NCBI GenBank assembly: GCA_033851845.1
Contig: JAWWOH010000015.1
Coordinates: 1-55,468 of the forward strand
Direction of reading: 5' to 3'
From: RYN-124 sp033851845
Lineage (GTDB): Bacteria; Actinomycetota; Actinomycetes; Mycobacteriales; SCTD01
Length of the DNA stretch: 55,468 nucleotides
The notes beneath the pieces are model-generated. The model did not search any database. It was not told where the DNA came from and worked only from the letters and a program-made list of their open reading frames with translations. Each line of letters starts with the position of its first letter. The first letter of the stretch is position 1. Below, one piece after another: positions 24,422 through 34,622 of the stretch. The translations under genes and the position numbers were made by a program.

Positions 24422-24868
24422 TCACGGCGGGAAGGCACGCAGGTACGGCGGGATACCGGTGAAACCGAGGCGCTGGTACAGGGAGACGGCTCGGGTCGAT
24501 GACGAGACGGTCACGCTCCCGAGGCCGCGATCCCACGCTTGCCGGAGAACGGCATTGACCAACCCGGCTCCCACGCCGCGGTTGCGGTGCTCAGGCACGA
24601 CGTACACCGTCTGCAGGTCACCGTCGAACCGATCGACAGGACCGGGACGAGGAGTCCTCGCCACCAGCGCCAGCCAAGCCATGCCCATCAGGCCGTCGTC
24701 CACGGCGATGAAGGGGATGTTGGTGGACTCGACGCTGCTCACCCACGTGAGGAAGTAGGGGATGAACTCCGCCTCCGACTGCCTCACAACCTCGTTCTCC
24801 GCCGCGAACTGAAACGTGAGCGCCGCAAGCACCGGCATCTCCTCCGCGTCCGCCTGTCGGTACTCCAC
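24422..24868 (-). CDS. GNAT family N-acetyltransferase
   Basis: Seen: 148 residues with the acetyl-CoA-binding motif TVYVVPEHRNRGVGAGLVNAVL (about residues 88-108) and the C-terminal SLYQRLGFTGIPPYLRAF. Known: single-domain GNATs acetylate small amines or protein N-termini. ATG at 24868, 22 bp before the ABC exporter stop, so possibly a separate transcript. The 230 bp between this gene and the kinase (24188-24421) holds only an 18-codon open frame and no clear feature. Substrate unknown. Confidence 0.88.
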   Translation of the reverse strand: MEYRQADAEEMPVLAALTFQFAAENEVVRQSEAEFIPYFLTWVSSVESTNIPFIAVDDGLMGMAWLALVARTPRPGPVDRFDGDLQTVYVVPEHRNRGVGAGLVNAVLRQAWDRGLGSVTVSSSTRAVSLYQRLGFTGIPPYLRAFPP

Positions 24869-24890
24869 CCGGCGACTGTAGGTGCGGCGG

Positions 24891-26807
24891 TCAGTCGACC
24901 GCCGGCTCGACGACGGCTTGACGCGAGAACTGCGTGCGGTAGAGCTCGGCGTACAGGCCGTCGCGCTCGAGCAGCTCGTCGTGCCGGCCGTTCTCGACGA
25001 TCCGGCCGTCGTCGACGACGAGGATCTGGTCGGCCTCGCGGATCGTCGACAGCCGGTGCGCGATGACCAGCGAGGTGCGTCCGGACAGCGCGGTCGACAG
25101 CGCGCGCTGCACGGCGACCTCCGACTCGCTGTCGAGGTGCGCGGTCGCCTCGTCGAGCACGACCAGCCCCGGAGCCTTCAGCAGCAGCCGGGCGATCGCC
25201 ATCCGCTGCTTCTCGCCGCCGGACAGCCGGTAGCCCCGATCCCCCACCACCGTGTCGAGCCCGTCCGGCAGCGACCGCACCAAGGGGCCGACCTGGGCCG
25301 CCTCCAACGACGCCCAGAGCTCGTCGTCGGTCGCGTCCGGCTTCGCATAGACCAGGTTGGCCCGGATCGTGTCATGGAACATGTGGGCGTCCTGCGTCAC
25401 GACACCGATGGCGTCCCGCAGGGACTGCAAGGTCACATCGCGCACGTCGAGCCCACCGACGCGCACAGTGCCCTGCTGCACGTCGTACATCCGCGTGACC
25501 AGCTGGCTGATGGTCGTCTTCCCCGCACCCGACGGGCCGACGAGCGCGACGAGCTGACCCGGCGAGGCCGTGAACGACACACCCTTGAGCACCTGCGCGG
25601 AGACTGTTTGGTCCAGGACCGCGACCGACTCCAACGATGCGAGCGAGACTTCCTCGGCCTGCGGGTAGCGGAAGTGCACGTCGTCGAACTCCAGCGAGGG
25701 CACGCCTGCCGGAAGTGCCACGGCATCGGGCTTCTCGGCCACCATGGGCTCGAGGTCGAGGACCTCGAAGACCCGCTCGAAGGACACGAGGGCGGTCATG
25801 ATGTCGACGCGGACGTTCGAGAGCGCTGTCAGCGGCCCGTAGAGACGGGTCAGGTACGCCGAAAGGGCGACAACCGTGCCGACCCCCAGCTTGCCGTTCG
25901 CGGCCAGCACGCCCCCGAACCCGTAGACCAGTGCTGTCGCCAGCGAGGCCACGAGGGTCAGCGCGGCAAAGAACACCCGTCCGTACATCGCACTGGTGAC
26001 ACCGATGTCGCGCACCCGACCGGCCTTGTCGCGGAACGACGCGTCCTCCGCCTCCGGGCGACCGAACAGCTTGACCAGCAACGCGCCGGAGACGTTGAAC
26101 CGCTCGGTCATCGTCGTGTTCATCTGCGCGTTGAGCGCGTAGCTCTCGCGCGTCAGCTCCTGCAGCCTGGTGCCGATCAGCCGGGCCGGGATGACGAAGA
26201 CGGGCAGCAGGACCAGCGACATCAGCGTGATCTGCCAGGACAGGAAGAACATCGCGATCAGCGTCAGCGTCACGCCGATGACGTTGCTGACGACCTGCGA
26301 GAGCGTGCCGGTGAACGCCTGCTGCGCGCCGAGCACGTCGTTATTGAGCCGGGTGATCAGCGCGCCGGTCTGCGTCCTGGTGAAGAAGGCGATCGGCATC
26401 CGCTGCACGTGCGCGTAGACCTTCGCGCGCAGGTCGTAGATGAGGCCCTCGCCGATCCGCGCGGAGTACCACCGCTGCACCAGCGACAGCCCTGCGCTCA
26501 GCAGCGCCAGGCCGACGACGATCGAGGCCAGCGCGATGACCAGTCCGGGCCGGCCCGTCGCCGGCGGAGCCTTGCCGATCCCGTCGTCGATGATCTTCTT
26601 GAAGACGAGGGGGTTCACGACGTCGAACATCGACGCCACCACGATGACGCCGAGGAAGCCCATCAGCTCGTGCTTGTACGGCGCAGCGAACTTCGCGATG
26701 CGCTTCGCCGTACCGGGTGCGAGCTTCTGCGCGGTGACCGCCGGGTCGCGACGGAACGACCGCATCATCATCCAGGGAGCCATCCCGCCGCCGCCTGCGT
26801 CATGCAT
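24891..26807 (-). CDS. ABC exporter, fused permease and ATPase
   Basis: Seen: 638 residues. N-terminal ABC_membrane domain with six hydrophobic helices (about residues 45-340). Then an ATPase domain with Walker A GPSGAGKTT, signature LSGGEKQRM, Walker B LVVLDEATAHLD and switch VIAHRLSTI. Known: half-size exporters work as homo- or heterodimers and move lipids, drugs or peptides outward. The Met/Arg-rich N-terminus (MAPWMMMRSFRRDP) is typical of actinobacterial members. No adjacent second half-transporter, so a homodimer is inferred. Substrate unknown. Confidence 0.93.
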   Translation of the reverse strand: MHDAGGGGMAPWMMMRSFRRDPAVTAQKLAPGTAKRIAKFAAPYKHELMGFLGVIVVASMFDVVNPLVFKKIIDDGIGKAPPATGRPGLVIALASIVVGLALLSAGLSLVQRWYSARIGEGLIYDLRAKVYAHVQRMPIAFFTRTQTGALITRLNNDVLGAQQAFTGTLSQVVSNVIGVTLTLIAMFFLSWQITLMSLVLLPVFVIPARLIGTRLQELTRESYALNAQMNTTMTERFNVSGALLVKLFGRPEAEDASFRDKAGRVRDIGVTSAMYGRVFFAALTLVASLATALVYGFGGVLAANGKLGVGTVVALSAYLTRLYGPLTALSNVRVDIMTALVSFERVFEVLDLEPMVAEKPDAVALPAGVPSLEFDDVHFRYPQAEEVSLASLESVAVLDQTVSAQVLKGVSFTASPGQLVALVGPSGAGKTTISQLVTRMYDVQQGTVRVGGLDVRDVTLQSLRDAIGVVTQDAHMFHDTIRANLVYAKPDATDDELWASLEAAQVGPLVRSLPDGLDTVVGDRGYRLSGGEKQRMAIARLLLKAPGLVVLDEATAHLDSESEVAVQRALSTALSGRTSLVIAHRLSTIREADQILVVDDGRIVENGRHDELLERDGLYAELYRTQFSRQAVVEPAVD

Positions 26808-26825
26808 GCGGCCTCCCCTGTGTTG

Positions 26826-27980
26826 TCAGAACGCGTTGATCCCGGTCAGCGCCCGTCCGATGATGAGCTTCTGGACCTGACTGGTCCCCTCGTACAACGT
26901 CGTAACCCGCGCGTCGCGCAGGTACTTCCCGGCGGGGTACTCGTCGACGTAGCCGTACCCGCCGAAGGCCTGCACGCAGTTGTTCGCTGCCACCACAGAA
27001 GCCTCGGTCGTGAACAGCTTCGCCTTGCTCGCCGCGAGGGAGTAGTCCTCCGCCCGGGCCTTCAAGTCGGCCACCCGCCAGGTCATGAGCCGAGCGGCGT
27101 CCAGGGAGACGGCGGTGTCGGCGAGGAGCTCCTGCACGAGCTGGTGCCCGGCGATCTTCTTGCCGAACTGCTCGCGCTGCGTCGTGTAGGAGACCATCGC
27201 GTCGAGGCAGGCCTGGATGATCCCGGTGCATGAGGCCGAGATCGACATCCGGCCGTCGTTGAGCGCCGACAGCGCGGCCTTGATGCCGGTGCCCTCGACG
27301 CCGCCGAGGAGGGCGTCCGGACCGACGACGACGTTGTCCAGCACCAGCTCGGCGGTGTCGCACGAGCGCAGCCCGAGCTTGCCGTGGATCTTGTTTGCCG
27401 TGAAGCCCGGTGTGTCGGTGGGGACGAGGAACGCGCTGACGCCCTTGCTCCCGGGGCCGCCGGTGCGGGCCATGACCAGGGCGAGCCCGGCGATGGTGCC
27501 GTTGGTGATGAAGATCTTGCGCGCGTTGATGCGATAGCCGCCGTCGGGCTGCTTCTCCGCCGTCCCGGTCAGGTTGCCGGCGTCGCTGCCGTGATCGGGC
27601 TCGGTGAGCCCGAAGCAGCCCAGCACCTCTCCGGTCGCCATGAGGGGCAACCAACGGGACTTCTGCTCCTCGGTGCCCATCCGCGCGATGGTTCCGGCGA
27701 CCAGGCCGAGGTGCACGCTGACGATGGAACGCACGTTGGCATCACCGCGGCCGAGCTCCTCGATGAGCAAGACGTACGAGAGTGGGTCGGCCCCGCCGCC
27801 GCCGTACTCCTCCGGGATCGCCATCCCGATGAAGCCGGTCTCCCGCAGGCCATCGAGGGCCTCCTGCGGGAACCGCTCCTCGCGGTCGTTCTGCAGAGCG
27901 CGCGGGACGACAACGTCGTCCACCCACTCCTTGACCGCCTTGCGGACGGCATCCTGCTCCGGGCTGAGCGTCAGATCCAT
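26826..27980 (-). CDS. Acyl-CoA dehydrogenase
   Basis: Seen: 384 residues with the ACAD signatures CFGLTEPDHGSDAGNLTGTA (about 130-150, FAD side), the QLVQEL and QAFGGYGYVDEYP helices, and LYEGTSQVQKLIIGRAL near the C-terminus, where the Glu is the catalytic base of short- and medium-chain enzymes. Known: it introduces a trans double bond into acyl-CoA and passes electrons to ETF. ATG at 27980. The exporter follows 18 bp after its stop, so they may share a transcript. Likely fatty-acid or branched-chain acyl-CoA oxidation; chain length cannot be told. Confidence 0.94.
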   Translation of the reverse strand: MDLTLSPEQDAVRKAVKEWVDDVVVPRALQNDREERFPQEALDGLRETGFIGMAIPEEYGGGGADPLSYVLLIEELGRGDANVRSIVSVHLGLVAGTIARMGTEEQKSRWLPLMATGEVLGCFGLTEPDHGSDAGNLTGTAEKQPDGGYRINARKIFITNGTIAGLALVMARTGGPGSKGVSAFLVPTDTPGFTANKIHGKLGLRSCDTAELVLDNVVVGPDALLGGVEGTGIKAALSALNDGRMSISASCTGIIQACLDAMVSYTTQREQFGKKIAGHQLVQELLADTAVSLDAARLMTWRVADLKARAEDYSLAASKAKLFTTEASVVAANNCVQAFGGYGYVDEYPAGKYLRDARVTTLYEGTSQVQKLIIGRALTGINAF

Positions 27981-28003
27981 GCGCTCAGCCTTGCATCCGC
28001 CGG

Positions 28004-28219
28004 CTACGAGGCCTTACGACGGGTTGCTCCGCCGCGACCGCGAAGGGTCGCGCCGGACTCGCTCAGGATCCGGTGGACGAAGCCGTACGACCGACCCGAG
28101 CCCTCCGCCAACAGCCGAATGCTCTGGCCGGCCTCGTACTTGCGCTTCAGATCCGCCGCCAGCTTGTCGCGGTCGCCACCGGTGACCCGGCTGCCCTTCT
28201 TCAGCTCAACCACGTGCAT
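28004..28219 (-). CDS. Small helix-turn-helix DNA-binding protein (71 aa)
   Basis: Seen: 71 residues: SRVTGGDRDKLAADLKRKYEAGQSIRLLAEGSGRS and YGFVHRILSESG form a resolvase/Sigma70-region-4-like HTH, followed by a basic Arg/Gly tail (RGRGGATRRKAS). ATG at 28219 after GGAGG with tight spacing. Known: almost identical short HTH proteins are widespread in actinobacteria and usually annotated only by the fold. The longer frame upstream is not supported. Regulon unknown. Confidence 0.85.
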   Translation of the reverse strand: MHVVELKKGSRVTGGDRDKLAADLKRKYEAGQSIRLLAEGSGRSYGFVHRILSESGATLRGRGGATRRKAS

Positions 28220-28317
28220 GCCCTCCGCGTCGGGTTTGTTCCTCTTTGGGGTCTCCCCCGCAGGATGCCCGGCAATCACCCGTTTTGCTACCCGGGTCTT
28301 TGCCGCGGAGCGCGCGT

Positions 28318-28617
28318 CTAGGAGGCGGCGACCAAGCGGGGCCGGATCACGTCCTCGTCGGCCCGCAACCGGTCGTGCACGATCTCCGGTGCCCGCCAGC
28401 CGTCCTCGAGCAGCGCGCGGGTCAGTGCGGCCCGGGCCAGCGCCATCTCGGGCGTCTCGACCAGATCGGGGGCAAGCTTGGAGGAGAGCGCCCGGTAGCG
28501 GTTGTAGAGGGTCTGCAGGTCGTCCGCCTCGGGTCCCGACACGACGGGGGCGAGCGGCACCACTGAGGCGGCACGCGGTGCCGGGATCTCCAGCTTGTGC
28601 CGACCGAATGTCGTCAT
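28318..28617 (-). CDS. Hypothetical protein (99 aa)
   Basis: Seen: 99 residues: Pro/Val-rich N-terminus, then a helical region (DDLQTLYNRYRALSSKLAPDL, AALTRALLEDGW). No Cys, no membrane segment. ATG at 28617. It precedes the HTH gene on the same strand with 98 bp between. No family recognised. The 132 bp upstream, between it and the ABC-F gene end, show no further feature. Confidence 0.65.
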   Translation of the reverse strand: MTTFGRHKLEIPAPRAASVVPLAPVVSGPEADDLQTLYNRYRALSSKLAPDLVETPEMALARAALTRALLEDGWRAPEIVHDRLRADEDVIRPRLVAAS

Positions 28618-28749
28618 GACGCCCCCTTCGATGCCGCTGCTGGCGACATCCAGTGTCAGTGCTGCTACGGAGAGTGACTATGGGTCGGAGGGATGGTCTC
28701 GCCACCCCGCGAGGTACCCCCCACGGCTGGCAAATGGGCTAATCCGCGC

Positions 28750-30342
<1,593 letters not shown>

Positions 30343-30369
30343 CGGGTGCTTTCAGGGTACGCCGACGCC

Positions 30370-31233
30370 GTGGACCTCAACGAAGACGCGCGACTCGACA
30401 CCTCGCAGATCAGCGACCAGCGCGGCCGGCGCGGGCCTGGCCTCGCGATCGGCGGCGGCGGGCTCGGCATCGTCGTCGTCATCCTGGCGCTCGTCCTCGG
30501 CGTCAACCCGGCCGACCTGACCGGCGGCGGAAGCTCTACGGACAACGGCAGCTCGGCCACGTCGGACCTCGCGCAGCGCTGCCGGACCGGTGCCGACGCG
30601 AAGCGCGACGAGGACTGCCACATCGTGCTCGACGTCAACAGCGTGCAGAGCTACTGGTCAGGCAAGCTCGGCAGCCGCTACCAGCCGTCGCAGACGGAGT
30701 TCTTCACCGACCAGACCAACACGGGGTGCGGCGCCGCATCGTCGGCGGTGGGGCCGTTCTACTGCCCGACCGACGACACGGTCTACCTCGACCTGGGGTT
30801 CTTCGACGAGCTGCGGTCCAAGTTCCGCGCCAAGGGCGGCCCGTTCGCCGAGGCGTACGTCGTGGCACACGAGTACGGCCATCACATCCAGGACCTGCTC
30901 GGTACGACGGATCGCGTGGCTCGGTCCCGTGGTGAGACCGGGCCGCAGTCCGCGTCGGTCCGCCTCGAGCTGCAGGCCGACTGCTTCGCCGGCACCTGGG
31001 CGAAGAACGCCGCCTCGACCGGCTACATCAACTCCCTGTCCCAGGCCGACATCGACGACGGCCTCGACGCAGCCGCGGCTGTCGGTGACGACCGGATCCA
31101 GAAGGAGTTCCAGGGCCGCGTCAACACCGAGTCCTGGACGCACGGCTCGGCGGAGCAGCGCCAGACCTGGTTCAAGCGCGGCTACTCGTCCGGCGATCCG
31201 AACAACTGCGACACCTTCAGCGGCCGCGTCTAG
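30370..31233 (+). CDS. Neutral zinc metallopeptidase (YpfJ family)
   Basis: Seen: 287 residues. Short cytosolic part, one membrane helix (LGIVVVILALVLGV, about 32-45), Gly/Ser linker, then a catalytic domain with HEYGHH (167-172) and a downstream ELQADCFAG (third ligand region). About six Cys in the outer domain. Known: the zinc_peptidase (PF04228) family has this HExxH plus Glu layout; physiological substrates are unknown. GTG at 30370 chosen; another GTG at about 30346 is possible. Convergent with the suf operon across the inverted-repeat interval. Confidence 0.9.
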   Translation: MDLNEDARLDTSQISDQRGRRGPGLAIGGGGLGIVVVILALVLGVNPADLTGGGSSTDNGSSATSDLAQRCRTGADAKRDEDCHIVLDVNSVQSYWSGKLGSRYQPSQTEFFTDQTNTGCGAASSAVGPFYCPTDDTVYLDLGFFDELRSKFRAKGGPFAEAYVVAHEYGHHIQDLLGTTDRVARSRGETGPQSASVRLELQADCFAGTWAKNAASTGYINSLSQADIDDGLDAAAAVGDDRIQKEFQGRVNTESWTHGSAEQRQTWFKRGYSSGDPNNCDTFSGRV

Positions 31234-31288
31234 GCAGCCTGCCGGGAGTGGCGAAGCCCACTTCCCGTACGCCGGTTGCCAGCGCGTC

Positions 31289-31341
31289 GTACGGACGGTG
31301 TCGGAGCTTTTCCATGTCAAGACCTCCGACACCGTCCGTAC
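31289..31341. repeat. Perfect inverted repeat IR1 (18-bp arms)
   Basis: Seen: GTACGGACGGTGTCGGAG (31289-31306) and its exact complement (31324-31341) around a 17-nt loop. The largest of three consecutive perfect hairpins in the 519-bp gene-free interval 31234-31752 between convergent genes. No T-run. Could be a bidirectional terminator or part of a repeated palindromic element. Confidence 0.85.
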
Positions 31342-31342
31342 C

Positions 31343-31371
31343 ACGGCGTGCACCGCAGGGGCGCACGCCGT
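31343..31371. repeat. Perfect inverted repeat IR2 (9-bp arms)
   Basis: Seen: ACGGCGTGC (31343-31351) and GCACGCCGT (31363-31371) around an 11-nt loop, beginning one base after IR1 ends. The tight packing suggests that IR1 and IR2 are parts of one structured element. Confidence 0.75.
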
Positions 31372-31385
31372 TCGGCGCCTTGCGG

Positions 31386-31442
31386 GATCAGGTTGGAGAG
31401 TCTGAGGCCCGATTTCGCGCAGCTGGCTGCTCCAACCTGATC
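31386..31442. repeat. Perfect inverted repeat IR3 (13-bp arms)
   Basis: Seen: GATCAGGTTGGAG (31386-31398) and CTCCAACCTGATC (31430-31442) around a 31-nt loop. Third hairpin in the convergent interval, less GC-rich than its surroundings. Confidence 0.85.
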
Positions 31443-31752
31443 GTGTCTGAACTCCGAGGGCCGACCGGAGCTGTGCCGAACCACCTCTCGTACGCCGGCC
31501 GCTTGCACTTAACGGCTCAGTTCCGAGCCGGCGGGGGCTCGCGGCCCCGATCTCAGCCGGGAAGCCGCGTCTCACAGCCAACCGCGCCCTGCGTATGTCG
31601 GCTGGCCACGCACTTCCCCGATCAACTCGAATCGGAGTTCTCTACGGATTGAGCGCGGGAGGGGCGCCTCGCTGTGCGATGTGATCAGGGAAGCGACGGA
31701 TGAGCAGCGCAGAGCATGCGCGGATCGGGAGGGGCGGCTGCGGCGCGGCGAG
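31443..31752. other. Gene-free interval between metallopeptidase and suf operon ends
   Basis: Seen: no open frame with plausible codon use or a ribosome-binding site. Weaker self-complementary pieces (CTCCG/CGGAG near 31452-31470, CGCGGC/GCCGCG around 31540-31568) and two copies of CGGGAGGGGCG (about 31656 and 31727). Nothing that I can name. Composition stays GC-rich like the genes around it. Confidence 0.5.
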
Positions 31753-32142
31753 CTAGACGTTGAAGCCGAGGGCCCTGAGCTGGTCGCGGCCGTCGTCGGT
31801 GATCTTGTCCGGTCCCCACGGCGGCATCCAGACCCAGTTGATCCGCACGTCGTCGACCAGCGGGCCGAGCGCTGAGTTGGTCTGGTCCTCGATCACGTCA
31901 GTCAGCGGGCAGGCCGCCGACGTGAGCGTCATGTCGAGTGTCACGGTGTTGTCGGCGTGCACCTGGGCGCCGTAGACGAGCCCCAGGTCGACGACGTTGA
32001 TCCCCAGCTCCGGGTCGACCACGTCCTTCATCGCCTCGAGGATGTCCTCCTCGGTTGCCTGCGTCTTGGGCTTGTCGCCCGCGGTGGGCGTCTCGAGCAC
32101 CGGCGTCACGTCGAGCGCGGCTTCTGCGGTCACGTCGCTCAC
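31753..32142 (-). CDS. sufT: SufT-like DUF59 (MIP18) iron-sulfur assembly protein
   Basis: Seen: 129 residues: variable 35-residue N-terminus, then the DUF59 domain EEDILEAMKDVVDPELGINVVDLGLV and LTSAACPLTDVI (conserved Cys near residue 88), ending WMPPWGPDKI. Known: DUF59 proteins at the end of suf operons (SufT, earlier called PaaD-like) help mature Fe-S proteins. GTG at 32142 overlaps the sufU stop by 4 bp. Last gene of the operon. Gene name follows this context. Confidence 0.9.
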   Translation of the reverse strand: MSDVTAEAALDVTPVLETPTAGDKPKTQATEEDILEAMKDVVDPELGINVVDLGLVYGAQVHADNTVTLDMTLTSAACPLTDVIEDQTNSALGPLVDDVRINWVWMPPWGPDKITDDGRDQLRALGFNV

Positions 32143-32591
32143 GACGCCTCCTTCTCGGTTGCCGCGAGGGCCTGTGCCGTCGCGTCCTTCCATGCCATCC
32201 AACCCAGCAACGCGCACTTCACCCTCGCGGGATAGCGCGACACTCCCGCGAACGCGATGCCGTCCTCGAGCACGTCTTCGTCCGGCTCCAGTGTCCCCTT
32301 GCTCTGCATCAAGGTGAGGAAGGCCTCGTGCTTCTCGAGCGCCTCGTCCACCGGGCGTCCGATGACGAGGTCCGTCATCACGGACGTCGACGCCTGGCTG
32401 ATGGAGCACCCGACCCCGTCGTACGACACGTCCTGCACGATCCCGTCGGCCACGTGGACCCGCACCGTGACCTCGTCACCGCACGTCGGGTTGACGTGGT
32501 GCACCTCGGCCTCGTACGGCTCGCGCAAGCCCTTGTGGTGCGGGTTGCGGTAGTGGTCCAGGATGATCTCCTGGTACATCGACTCAGACAT
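32139..32591 (-). CDS. sufU: SufU zinc-dependent sulfur transfer protein
   Basis: Seen: 150 residues with LYQEIILDHY-like start (MYQEIILDHYRNP), NPTCGDEV (Cys near 37), GVGCSISQAS (Cys near 62) and RVKCALLGW (third Cys near 124), the IscU/SufU ligand set. Known: SufU in Gram-positives binds zinc and takes persulfide sulfur from SufS. ATG at 32591 overlaps the end of sufS by 8 bp. C-terminal Ala-rich tail. Confidence 0.94.
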   Translation of the reverse strand: MSESMYQEIILDHYRNPHHKGLREPYEAEVHHVNPTCGDEVTVRVHVADGIVQDVSYDGVGCSISQASTSVMTDLVIGRPVDEALEKHEAFLTLMQSKGTLEPDEDVLEDGIAFAGVSRYPARVKCALLGWMAWKDATAQALAATEKEAS

Positions 32592-33846
32592 TCCAGAACT
32601 TCTTCACGTGCTCGATGCCATTGAGGAGGACGTCGATCTCGGCCTCGGTGTTGTAGACGTACGACGACGCGCGGGTCGTCGCGGGTACGCCGTAGCGCTT
32701 GCAGACCGGCGCGGCGCAGTGGTGGCCGACGCGGACGGCGATCCCGAGCTCGTCGAGCGACTGGCCGACGTCGTGCGGGTGAATGCCGTCGACGACGAAC
32801 GACACGGCGCAGCCGCGGAACTCCATCGAGTCCGGGCCGATGATGTGAACGCCGTTGATGGCGCGCAGCCCGTCCAGCAGGCGCGCGGTCAGCCCCGCCT
32901 CATGCGCTGCGATGTTGTCCAGGCCGATGGCGCTCAGGTAGTCGGTTGCAGCCGCGAGCGCGATCGCCTGGCTGATGACCGGCGTACCGGCCTCGAACCG
33001 CTCCGGCGCCGGCGCGTAAGTCGACCGGTCCATCTCGACGGCCTCGATCATCGAGCCGCCGCCCATGAACGGCGGCAGCGACGAGAGCAGCTCGTTGCGG
33101 CCCCAGAGCACGCCGACGCCGGTCGGGCCGAGCATCTTGTGACCGGTGAAGGCGAACAGGTCGACGCCAAGAGCGTGGACGTCGATCGGCATGTGCGGCA
33201 CCGACTGCGCACCGTCGACGACGGTCAGCGCGCCGACCGCCTTCGCCCGGGCGACGAGCTCGGCCACCGGGTTGACCGTGCCGAGCAGGTTGGACTGGTG
33301 GACGAACGCGACGACCTTCGTGCGATCGGTGATCACGCCGGCGGCCAGGTCGAGGCGGCCGTCGTCGGTGAGCCCGAACCACTTGAGTGTCGCACCGGTG
33401 CGCTCGGCCAGCAGCTGCCACGGGACGAGGTTGGAGTGGTGCTCCATCTCGGTCACGACGATCTCGTCGCCCGGGCCGAGCCGGATCGGCGAGCCGGGGT
33501 TGCCGAGCGAGTAGGCGACCAGGTTGAGCGACTCGGTGACGTTCTTGGTGAAGATGACCTCGTCGTGCTGCGCACCGATGAACGTGGCGATGGTCGAGCG
33601 CGCGGCCTCGTAGGCGTCGGTCGCCTCCTGCGAGAGCGTGTGCACACCGCGGTGCACGTTGCTGTAGTGCTGCTCGACGAACGCGCGCTCGGCGTCGAGC
33701 ACCTGCCGGGGCTTGTGCGTCGACGAGGCGTTGTCGAGGTAGACCAGCGGCCGCCCGTTGACCTCGCGCGACAGCACGGCGAAGTCGCGGCGGATCGCCT
33801 CGACGTCGTACGGCGTCGTGGCGAGATCCGGCAGCAGCGAGGTCAT
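32584..33846 (-). CDS. sufS: Cysteine desulfurase SufS
   Basis: Seen: 420 residues of fold-type I PLP enzyme: VYLDNASSTHKP near the N-terminus, VDGAQSVPHMPIDV, the PLP-binding Lys in FAFTGHKMLGPTGVGVLWG (about 240) and the catalytic Cys loop VGHHCAAPVCKRYG (about 375). Known: SufS takes sulfur from cysteine and gives it to SufU. ATG at 33846 overlaps sufC by 4 bp. Confidence 0.96.
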   Translation of the reverse strand: MTSLLPDLATTPYDVEAIRRDFAVLSREVNGRPLVYLDNASSTHKPRQVLDAERAFVEQHYSNVHRGVHTLSQEATDAYEAARSTIATFIGAQHDEVIFTKNVTESLNLVAYSLGNPGSPIRLGPGDEIVVTEMEHHSNLVPWQLLAERTGATLKWFGLTDDGRLDLAAGVITDRTKVVAFVHQSNLLGTVNPVAELVARAKAVGALTVVDGAQSVPHMPIDVHALGVDLFAFTGHKMLGPTGVGVLWGRNELLSSLPPFMGGGSMIEAVEMDRSTYAPAPERFEAGTPVISQAIALAAATDYLSAIGLDNIAAHEAGLTARLLDGLRAINGVHIIGPDSMEFRGCAVSFVVDGIHPHDVGQSLDELGIAVRVGHHCAAPVCKRYGVPATTRASSYVYNTEAEIDVLLNGIEHVKKFWNV

Positions 33847-34622
33847 GTCTGGGCGACCGCCTTGGCTGGCTGTGCGACGCCGTACTTGGCGTAGCCGTTG
33901 GCCTCGAGCTCGTCGGCCAGCTCCCGGCCGCCCTCCTCGACGATGCGGCCGCCGACGAAGACGTGCACGAAGTCCGGCTCGATGTAGCGCAGGATGCGGG
34001 TGTAGTGAGTGATGAGGAGCACGCCGGTGTCGCCGGTCGCGCGGACGCGGTTGACACCTTCGGACACGACACGCAGCGCGTCGACGTCGAGACCGGAGTC
34101 GGTCTCGTCGAGGATGGCGATCTTCGGCTTGAGCAGCTCGAGCTGCAGGATCTCGTGCCGCTTCTTCTCACCGCCGGAGAAGCCCTCGTTGACCGAGCGG
34201 TTGGCGAAGTCCGGGTCGACGTCGAGCCGGGCCATCGCCTCCTTCTGCTCCTTGACCCAGAGCCGCAGCTTGGGGGCCTCCCCGCGGATGGCGGTTGCGG
34301 CTGAGCGCAGGAAGTTGGAGACGGAGACGCCCGGCACTTCGACGGGGTACTGCATCGCGAGGAACAGACCGGCCCGAGCCCGCTCGTCGACGCTCATCGC
34401 GAGGACATCGGCGCCGTCGAGCGTGACCGTGCCCGCCGTGACGGTGTACTTCGGGTGCCCGGCGACGGAGTAGGCGAGCGTCGACTTGCCCGAGCCGTTG
34501 GGCCCCATGATCGCGTGCGTCTCGCCGGCGCGGACCGTGAGGTCGACGCCCGTGAGGATCTCGCGGGGTGCACCGTCGGCCTCGACACTGACGTGCAGGC
34601 CACGAATCTCCAGGACGCTCAC
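33843..34622 (-). CDS. sufC: Fe-S assembly ATPase SufC
   Basis: Seen: 259 residues, single ABC ATPase: Walker A GPNGSGKST (40-48), the SufC-type signature FSGGEKKRHEILQ, Walker B IAILDETDSGLDVDAL. No membrane helices. Known: SufC drives the SufBCD scaffold complex. GTG at 34622 overlaps the Rieske stop by one base. C-terminal residues (YGVAQPAKAVAQT) extend slightly past the common end. Confidence 0.96.
   Translation of the reverse strand: MSVLEIRGLHVSVEADGAPREILTGVDLTVRAGETHAIMGPNGSGKSTLAYSVAGHPKYTVTAGTVTLDGADVLAMSVDERARAGLFLAMQYPVEVPGVSVSNFLRSAATAIRGEAPKLRLWVKEQKEAMARLDVDPDFANRSVNEGFSGGEKKRHEILQLELLKPKIAILDETDSGLDVDALRVVSEGVNRVRATGDTGVLLITHYTRILRYIEPDFVHVFVGGRIVEEGGRELADELEANGYAKYGVAQPAKAVAQT

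Noticed and set aside
24882..27233. 783-codon + strand open frame across the exporter and dehydrogenase
   Set aside because: Antisense shadow of two strongly recognisable minus-strand genes; typical of GC-rich DNA.
31248..31652. 134-codon + strand open frame in the inverted-repeat interval
   Set aside because: It is spanned by hairpins, has biased Arg/Ser/Pro composition, no ribosome-binding site and no recognisable motif.
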